From the NCBI GenBank assembly GCA_900557475.1, contig USTA01000072.1, forward strand, positions 1 to 5,255: 5,255 bases of DNA. The letters run 5' to 3'. Under the pieces are notes generated by a model, which was given only the letters and a program-made list of their open reading frames with translations, had not been told where the DNA came from and made no database searches. The position numbers and the translations under genes are program-made. Of the stretch, positions 1 to 5,255 are shown in pieces (position 1 is the stretch's first letter; each line of letters opens with the position of its first letter). The stretch is from an uncultured Clostridium sp. (GTDB lineage: Bacteria > Bacillota > Clostridia > TANB77 > CAG-508).

Positions 1-414
1 GAGCAAGGACCGATAAAAGTATTTGCATTTAGAAGAGAGTTAGAAGAAAAAATGAAAGAACTTAATATGAATCCTTCATACAGTACAAGAGATTTAAATG
101 TAGGTTTTTCTGGTGGAGAGAAAAAGAAAAATGAAATATTGCAAATGCTTATGCTAAAACCTAAACTTGCCATATTAGATGAAACTGATTCTGGACTTGA
201 TGTTGATGCAATTAAAACTGTTTCAGAAGGAATAAATATGTATAAAACAGAGGAAAATTCAGTTTTGATAATTACACATTCAAGTAAAATTTTGCAAAGT
301 TTAAAAGTTGATTATGTGCATATTTTAGTTGGAGGAAAAATTGTGAAAACAGGAGATTATAGTTTAGTTAAAGAAATAGAGCAAGAAGGATATGAAAAAT
401 ATAAAAATTTATAA
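1..414 (+). CDS. sufC: SufC, Fe-S cluster assembly ATPase (5' truncated by window edge)
   Basis: The reading frame is open from base 1, so the window starts inside the gene; the ATG at 52 is an internal methionine, not the start. The visible 137 residues are the C-terminal part of a protein that is usually about 245-250 residues, so the Walker A loop lies outside. Seen here: the ABC signature FSGGEKKKNE (FSGGE at 106-120), Walker B LAILDETDSGLD with the catalytic Asp-Glu at 178-183, and the switch histidine in ITH at 277-279. The FSGGEKK and DETDSGLD wording is typical of SufC and separates it from transporter ATPases. From the family: SufC is a cytosolic ATPase that binds SufB and SufD, and ATP-driven dimerisation reshapes the SufB-SufD pair for cluster assembly. 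It leads the suf cluster here, 39 bases before sufB. Confidence 0.96.
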   Translation, partial: EQGPIKVFAFRRELEEKMKELNMNPSYSTRDLNVGFSGGEKKKNEILQMLMLKPKLAILDETDSGLDVDAIKTVSEGINMYKTEENSVLIITHSSKILQSLKVDYVHILVGGKIVKTGDYSLVKEIEQEGYEKYKNL

Positions 415-453
415 TTGATATTTTTAAACTTTATTATTAGAGAGGAATATAAA

Positions 454-1851
454 ATGTCTAAAACAGTAATAGATGAAATAACAAGAAACATATATGACAT
501 AAAAAACGAAGATGAATATAGCTATAAAACTGTTGGGCTTACAGAAGAAGTAATTAGGGAAATATCTAAAAAGAAAGATGAGCCAGAGTGGATGCTAAAT
601 ATAAGGCTTAAAGCTCTAGAAGAATATAATGAGTTAAAAATGCCTACATGGGGACCAGATTTAAGCGAATTAGATATGAGCAAAATTGCTACATATGTAA
701 AACCAAAAACAGATATGAAAAAATCTTGGGATGATGTACCAGATGACATAAAAAAGACTTTTGATGCATTAGGAATACCAGAGGCAGAAAGAGAGTCTTT
801 AGCAGGAGTAGGGGCACAGTACGATTCGGAAATTGTGTATCATAGCATAAAAGAGGACCTAGTAAAGCAAGGTGTAATTTATACAGACTTTGATGATGCT
901 GTAAAAAAGTATCCAGAGCTAGTAAAGCAATACTTTACTAAATGTGTGCCTATCGTAGACCACAAATTTATAGCACTTCATTATGCGGTTTGGTCAGGAG
1001 GGTCTTTTGTTTATGTACCTAAAGGAGTAAATGTAGAAATACCACTTCAATCATATTTTAGATTAAATGCACCAGGTGCGGGGCAGTTTGAGCATACTCT
1101 TATTATTGTAGATGAAGGTGCTGCACTTCAATTTATTGAAGGATGTTCAGCTCCAAAATATAATGAAATAAATTTACATGCAGGATGTGTAGAACTATTT
1201 GTTAAGGACAATGCATTTTTAAGATACTCAACAATTGAAAATTGGTCAAAAAATATGATGAACCTGAATACTAAAAAAGCAATTGTAGGCGCAAACGGAA
1301 AAATTGAGTGGGTTACAGGATCTTTTGGTTCTAAAATTTCAATGCTTTATCCAATGAGTATATTAAATGGAGATAATGCTAAATGTGAATTTACAGGTAT
1401 ATCTTTTGCAGGAAAAGGGCAAAATTTAGATACAGGACTAAAAATTGTACATAATGCAAAAAATACATCATCTGTGGTTAATTCAAAATCAATTTCGAAA
1501 GATGGAGGCATTTGTACATTTAGAAGTAGTATAAAAGTAAGACCAATAGCTAAAAATTCTAAAGTTACAGTATCTTGTGAATCATTAATGTTAGATAGTA
1601 AATCTAAATCAGATACAATACCAGTAAATGATGTAGAAACCGATGAGGTGGAATTTTCACATGAGGCAAAAATAGGAAAAATTTCAGATGAAACAATTTT
1701 CTATCTTATGACAAGAGGTATTAGTGAGGAAGAAGCAAAAGCAATGATTGTTAGGGGGTTTGCAAATCCAATATCAAAAGAATTACCTTTGGAATATGCG
1801 GCAGAAATGAATAACTTAATTAATTTGGAGCTAGAAGGGAGTATTGGATAG
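454..1851 (+). CDS. sufB: SufB, Fe-S cluster scaffold subunit of SufBCD
   Basis: The chosen start is ATG 454, preceded by AGAGG at 441-445 with an 8-base spacer. A longer in-frame reading from a TTG at 415 has no ribosome site and would add 13 residues that look like intergenic sequence. The resulting 465 residues match the usual Firmicute SufB length and end in EGSIG, as SufB normally does. Residues that line up with those important in E. coli SufB can be seen: FRLN with Arg203 and Asn205, Cys231 in EGCSAP (E. coli Cys254, sulfur entry), Cys375 in VSCESLML (E. coli Cys405) and Glu404 in SHEAK (E. coli Glu434). The last two are exactly 29 residues apart, as in E. coli. The family forms a beta-helix core that pairs with SufD and builds the nascent cluster. 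The alignment was made by eye from memory. Confidence 0.97.
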   Translation: MSKTVIDEITRNIYDIKNEDEYSYKTVGLTEEVIREISKKKDEPEWMLNIRLKALEEYNELKMPTWGPDLSELDMSKIATYVKPKTDMKKSWDDVPDDIKKTFDALGIPEAERESLAGVGAQYDSEIVYHSIKEDLVKQGVIYTDFDDAVKKYPELVKQYFTKCVPIVDHKFIALHYAVWSGGSFVYVPKGVNVEIPLQSYFRLNAPGAGQFEHTLIIVDEGAALQFIEGCSAPKYNEINLHAGCVELFVKDNAFLRYSTIENWSKNMMNLNTKKAIVGANGKIEWVTGSFGSKISMLYPMSILNGDNAKCEFTGISFAGKGQNLDTGLKIVHNAKNTSSVVNSKSISKDGGICTFRSSIKVRPIAKNSKVTVSCESLMLDSKSKSDTIPVNDVETDEVEFSHEAKIGKISDETIFYLMTRGISEEEAKAMIVRGFANPISKELPLEYAAEMNNLINLELEGSIG

Positions 1852-2876
1852 TGGAAAAATATGTGTTAAATGAAACTCCTATAAGAACTGCAAGAAATTT
1901 TGGGATAAATCATGTAGAAGTAGATGTAGAAATTCCGGAATACAAAACATTTGAAAATGTAAATATATATGCAGATTTAAGTAAAGTAAATGTGATTCAT
2001 AATATAGTAAAAGAGAAATATACAAGTAGAATTGGCTTAGAATCATTAAAAAATGAAGAAATAAAAATTATTGTACCAGAAAATACTTATTTAGAAGAAC
2101 CTATAAAATTAGAGTTTGATATAGATGAGGATAATGAGTATTTAAGTGAAAACATAGATATTTTAGTAAAAGAAAATTCTAATGTAAAATTCGAATTTAT
2201 ATATACAGGAACAGGATTTCATAACGGAAAAATAAAATATGTAATCGAGAAACAGTCAAAAGTAAAAAATACAATTGCAAATTTGATTGAAGATGGAGAA
2301 AGTTTTATTGAAGTAGAAAATAGCTTGGAAGAAGAATCTAAATTAAATACTACATGGATAGAAATTGGAGGAAAAGACAAAATTTCGAACTATTACACAA
2401 AATTAATAGGAAATTTTTCAAAAAATGAATTAAATGTAGTGTATTTAGGTAAAGAAAATGACATAATTGACATAAACTATAATATGGAGGCATATGGAAA
2501 AAGGACAGAAGAAGTTATAAATGTGCAAGGTGCAATTACAGATAATGTAAAAAAGAATTTCAAAGGAACTATTGATTTTAAGGAAGGTGCAACTAAATCT
2601 GTTGGTAAAGAAAACGAGAATTGTATGCTACTATCTCCAAATGCAAAGTCAAAGTCACTTCCAATGCTACTTTGCCATGAAGAAGATGTAGTAGGTGAAC
2701 ATGGAGTATCATCAGGGAAAATAGATGAAAATAAACTATTTTATATAATGACAAAAGGAATATCATATAATGACGCTAAAAAGTTAATTATAAAAGCTAA
2801 TTTCTATGAAATATTAAATAATGTTAAAAATGAAGAAATAAAAAAAATTATCGATAAAAAGATAGACGAAATATAG
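1851..2876 (+). CDS. sufD: SufD, SufBCD complex subunit (short form)
   Basis: It starts with GTG at 1851, whose G is also the last base of the sufB stop (TAGTG). AAGGGAG at 1835-1841, 9 bases upstream, supports this start and suggests translational coupling. The product has 341 residues, shorter than the roughly 420-435 of E. coli or Bacillus SufD. Its N-terminus reaches the beta-rich part almost at once, so most of the usual N-terminal helical region seems absent. The C-terminal third carries the family pattern: LLCHEEDVVGEHGVSSGKID followed by KLFYIMTKGIS and DAKKLI. His284 in EHGVSSG lines up with E. coli SufD His360, which works with SufB Cys405 at the cluster-building interface. The central sequence is weakly conserved, so the call rests on this C-terminal motif and on its place between sufB and sufS. 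Confidence 0.92.
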   Translation: MEKYVLNETPIRTARNFGINHVEVDVEIPEYKTFENVNIYADLSKVNVIHNIVKEKYTSRIGLESLKNEEIKIIVPENTYLEEPIKLEFDIDEDNEYLSENIDILVKENSNVKFEFIYTGTGFHNGKIKYVIEKQSKVKNTIANLIEDGESFIEVENSLEEESKLNTTWIEIGGKDKISNYYTKLIGNFSKNELNVVYLGKENDIIDINYNMEAYGKRTEEVINVQGAITDNVKKNFKGTIDFKEGATKSVGKENENCMLLSPNAKSKSLPMLLCHEEDVVGEHGVSSGKIDENKLFYIMTKGISYNDAKKLIIKANFYEILNNVKNEEIKKIIDKKIDEI

Positions 2877-2886
2877 AAAATAAAAT

Positions 2887-2922
2887 GGAAGGAGAATGAG
2901 ATTTTAATAATCTATAAATAAG
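2887..2922 (+). promoter_or_regulatory. Unusually distant sufS ribosome binding site with a bridging hairpin
   Basis: A strong GGAAGGAG at 2887-2894 is the only Shine-Dalgarno-like sequence before sufS, but it lies 28 bases from the ATG at 2923. Between them is a perfect 5-bp hairpin, AGATT (2899-2903), loop TTAAT, AATCT (2909-2913). If it folds, the effective spacing falls to about 13 bases. An in-frame TAA at 2908-2910 rules out an upstream sufS start, because no ATG, GTG or TTG lies between it and 2923. The bases are seen; the bridging role is inference. Confidence 0.5.
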
Positions 2923-4128
<1,206 letters not shown>

Positions 4129-4161
4129 TTTTCATCTAATATGATGAGAAAGGAAGAAAAA

Positions 4162-4587
4162 ATGGAAGATTTAGAATCAGTTTATACTGATATTATAATG
4201 GAACAAAGTATGGCAACATATAATAAGCATAAATTAGAAGAAAAAGATAAAGAAGAACATGGTCACAATCCAAGCTGTGGAGATGATATTACTTTGGAAA
4301 TAAAATATGATGGAAATAGAATAAAAGATTTAGCATTTACTGGGCATGGATGTGCAATATCACAGGCATCAACCTCGATTATGATAGACTTATTAAAAGG
4401 AAAAACAAAAGAAGAAGCATTAAAACTTATTGAAACTTTTACAAAAATGATAAAAAGAGAAGAAGTAAAAGAAGAAGATTTAGAACTGTTAGAAGATGCA
4501 AATGCTTTAAAAAATATTTCAAATATGCCAGCAAGAGTAAAATGCGCAGAACTCGCATGGTATACGATGAAGGAATTATTAAAATAG
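4162..4587 (+). CDS. sufU: SufU, zinc-dependent sulfurtransferase partner of SufS
   Basis: SufU accepts the persulfide from SufS and relays it to the SufBCD scaffold. ATG 4162 is preferred: AAAGGAAG at 4149-4156 precedes it at normal spacing and it gives 141 residues, close to Bacillus SufU (147). The tandem ATGs at 4141 and 4144 would place that ribosome site inside the gene. All four zinc ligands known from B. subtilis SufU are present: Cys39 and Asp41 in NPSCGDD, Cys64 in GHGCAISQAS and Cys128 in RVKCAELAW. The 64-residue gap between Cys64 and Cys128 includes the extra segment that separates SufU from IscU-type scaffolds. The stretch before NPSCGD (HKLEEKDKEEHGH) differs from the Bacillus form (NPRNKG) and resembles clostridial SufU as I recall it. 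It follows sufS by 33 bases and ends the operon. Confidence 0.95.
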   Translation: MEDLESVYTDIIMEQSMATYNKHKLEEKDKEEHGHNPSCGDDITLEIKYDGNRIKDLAFTGHGCAISQASTSIMIDLLKGKTKEEALKLIETFTKMIKREEVKEEDLELLEDANALKNISNMPARVKCAELAWYTMKELLK

Positions 4588-4600
4588 ATATATAAGTTAT

Positions 4601-4660
4601 ATGAGTAGGGTTTATAAATTATTAAACTATATTAACAATTTAGAGGCTCTACTTATTTTT
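4601..4660 (+). terminator. Probable intrinsic terminator of the suf operon
   Basis: ATGAGTAGGG (4601-4610) pairs along its whole length with CTCTACTTAT (4647-4656), giving 10 base pairs of which two are G-U. Inside the 36-base loop, TAAATT (4615-4620) can pair with AATTTA (4637-4642), so the structure is probably a long stem with an internal loop. Five T residues (4656-4660) follow directly. It starts 13 bases after the sufU stop. The long loop and wobble pairs lower the confidence. A competing 6-bp pairing, ATAAGT (4592-4597) with ACTTAT, is also possible. Confidence 0.6.
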
Positions 4661-4733
4661 ATTAATAATTAACCTTTTGTTTTAGTGTGTGCAGAAATTT
4701 GTGAATAATATGTAAAAAAAGCCTACAAAATCA

Positions 4734-4761
4734 TTGATTAGTATAAAAAATATGATATAAT
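4734..4761 (+). promoter_or_regulatory. Promoter of the tRNA-Thr gene
   Basis: The -35 element TTGATT (4734-4739; 4 of 6 match TTGACA) and a perfect -10 TATAAT (4756-4761) are separated by 16 bases. An extended -10 TG sits at 4753-4754 (TGATATAAT). Transcription would begin near 4768, about 18 bases before the mature tRNA 5' end. The suf terminator lies upstream, so the tRNA is probably a separate unit. Confidence 0.75.
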
Positions 4762-4785
4762 ACTAACTATATTAATAAAAAATTT

Positions 4786-4861
4786 GCCAATATAGCTCAG
4801 TTGGTAGAGCAACGGATTCGTAACCCGTAGGTCAGCAGTTCAATTCTGCTTATTGGCTCCA
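4786..4861 (+). tRNA. tRNA-Thr (anticodon CGT)
   Basis: A full 76-base cloverleaf can be drawn. The acceptor stem GCCAATA/TATTGGC has 7 perfect pairs, the D stem GCTC/GAGC has loop AGTTGGTA, and the T stem AGCAG/CTGCT has loop TTCAATT. The anticodon loop TTCGTAA reads CGT and so decodes ACG threonine codons. The variable loop is AGGTC, the discriminator base is T and CCA is encoded (4859-4861). The anticodon stem ACGGA/CCCGT has four pairs and an A-C mismatch at positions 31-39, next to the loop. As I recall, the E. coli tRNA-Thr(CGT) 5' half is very similar. No other tRNA is adjacent. Confidence 0.97.
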
Positions 4862-4871
4862 ATTTTTACTC

Positions 4872-4882
4872 CCACGAAGTGG
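4872..4882 (+). other. Small hairpin in the tRNA 3' trailer
   Basis: CCAC, loop GAA, GTGG forms a 4-bp G/C-rich stem 10 bases after the encoded CCA and just before the terminator hairpin. It may matter for 3' trailer processing or be chance; four pairs is weak evidence. Confidence 0.25.
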
Positions 4883-4889
4883 AATACAG

Positions 4890-4912
4890 AATCAATGGAA
4901 ACATTGATTTTT
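4890..4912 (+). terminator. Intrinsic terminator of the tRNA-Thr transcript
   Basis: AATCAATG (4890-4897) and CATTGATT (4902-4909) make a perfect 8-bp stem closed by a GAAA tetraloop. T residues run from 4908 to 4912, and a second T5 tract lies at 4916-4920. The stem is A/T-rich, so it may be leaky, but its position 28 bases after the tRNA and its exact symmetry support the call. Confidence 0.75.
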
Positions 4913-4932
4913 AAGTTTTTATATGGTATAAA
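4904..4932 (+). promoter_or_regulatory. Predicted promoter of the MazF-like toxin gene, overlapping the terminator
   Basis: TTGATT (4904-4909) and TATAAA (4927-4932) are separated by 17 bases, and an extended -10 TG is at 4924-4925 (TGGTATAAA). The -35 lies wholly inside the 3' arm of the tRNA terminator and is identical to the -35 of the tRNA promoter. Transcription would begin near 4939, leaving a leader of about 68 bases before the toxin ATG. Confidence 0.6.
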
Positions 4933-5006
4933 CTGTATGAGTAGTTATCAAGAAACTTTTGAATCCTTGAGACATTTTAATATTATAGAAGGGAGGAAAA
5001 AATTAT

Positions 5007-5255
5007 ATGGAGAAATCAAACCAAAATGAAGAACCTAAAATACTTGTTTCAAAAGTACAACATATTTTAGAATGGACTAAAACAAAAATATATTTAGATG
5101 CTAATTCAGATAAAGCTAAAAATAGAATTGTACGAAGAGGCGAAGTTTATAAATGTAACTTTGGTATTGGTATAGGTTCGGAAATGCAAAAGGAAAGACC
5201 TTGTGTAATAATTCAAAGTGATGTAGGAAATATAAATTCAAGTAATGTTATAGTA
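5007..5255 (+). CDS. PemK/MazF-family endoribonuclease toxin, N-terminally extended (3' truncated by window edge)
   Basis: ATG 5007 follows GGGAGG (4991-4996) with a 10-base spacer, and 83 residues are visible before the window ends. Residues 44-83 match the first half of the MazF/PemK fold: RGEVYKCNFG (first strand), the GIGSEMQKERP loop, CVIIQSDVGN, then NVIV. Arg64 in ERP corresponds to the conserved catalytic arginine of MazF (RPAVV in E. coli); the catalytic threonine would lie just beyond the window. Family members cut single-stranded RNA at short sequences and are normally held inactive by a co-transcribed antitoxin. Typical MazF proteins begin almost directly at the RGEVY strand. This one has about 43 polar residues first (including HILEWTKTKIYLD), a form I recall from solitary clostridial members. 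No MazE-like gene lies between the tRNA and this start. The fold is clear, but activity and partner cannot be judged here. Confidence 0.9.
   Translation, partial: MEKSNQNEEPKILVSKVQHILEWTKTKIYLDANSDKAKNRIVRRGEVYKCNFGIGIGSEMQKERPCVIIQSDVGNINSSNVIV

Noticed and set aside
415..453. Extension of sufB to a TTG at 415
   Set aside because: The TTG directly follows the sufC stop with no separate ribosome site, the 13 extra residues are intergenic in character, and ATG 454 has a good Shine-Dalgarno.
522..749. Minus-strand open frame of 75 codons inside sufB
   Set aside because: It lies wholly within a well-supported sufB, has no recognisable protein character, and is an antisense shadow of the gene.
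4141..4161. Tandem ATGs as the sufU start
   Set aside because: The Shine-Dalgarno AAAGGAAG (4149-4156) lies after them and serves ATG 4162, which also gives the usual SufU length.
4641..4651. Palindrome TAGAG-G-CTCTA as a repressor operator
   Set aside because: The right half is better explained as the 3' arm of the suf terminator, and no promoter overlaps it.
4948..4970. TCAAG/CTTGA hairpin in the toxin leader as a riboswitch or regulatory RNA
   Set aside because: It has only five pairs around a 13-base loop, and nothing resembles a known riboswitch or T-box core.

Overview
The window is low-GC DNA (roughly 30% G+C by eye) with strong AGGAGG-like ribosome binding sites, short intergenic gaps and normal use of TGG for tryptophan. 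The gene order sufC-sufB-sufD-sufS-sufU, a SufU-type scaffold/transferase instead of SufE/SufA, and the short SufD together point to an anaerobic Clostridia-like Firmicute. The genus cannot be fixed from the sequence.

Positions 1-4587 hold the 3' end of sufC followed by complete sufB, sufD, sufS and sufU, all on the + strand and separated by at most 46 bases. They very likely form one operon, and sufB and sufD share a base (TAGTG). SufS takes sulfur from cysteine and SufU accepts and passes on the persulfide. The SufB-SufC-SufD complex, driven by the SufC ATPase, assembles Fe-S clusters on SufB. The expected catalytic and ligand residues can be seen in every gene. The operon promoter and the SufC Walker A region lie upstream of the window.

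Positions 4588-4785 hold a probable terminator for the suf operon and a good extended -10 promoter. This promoter drives a tRNA-Thr(CGT) gene at 4786-4861 with an encoded CCA. A compact GAAA-loop terminator follows the tRNA, and its 3' arm contains the -35 element of a second promoter.

That second promoter drives the last gene, a PemK/MazF-family endoribonuclease toxin with an N-terminal extension of about 43 residues. It is cut by the window end, and no normal antitoxin gene precedes it.

Most of the window is a standard housekeeping Fe-S assembly operon. I see no clearly undescribed system. The points that deserve a second look are the toxin with no visible antitoxin next to a tRNA gene, the terminator that doubles as a promoter element, and the unusual sufS ribosome binding region.
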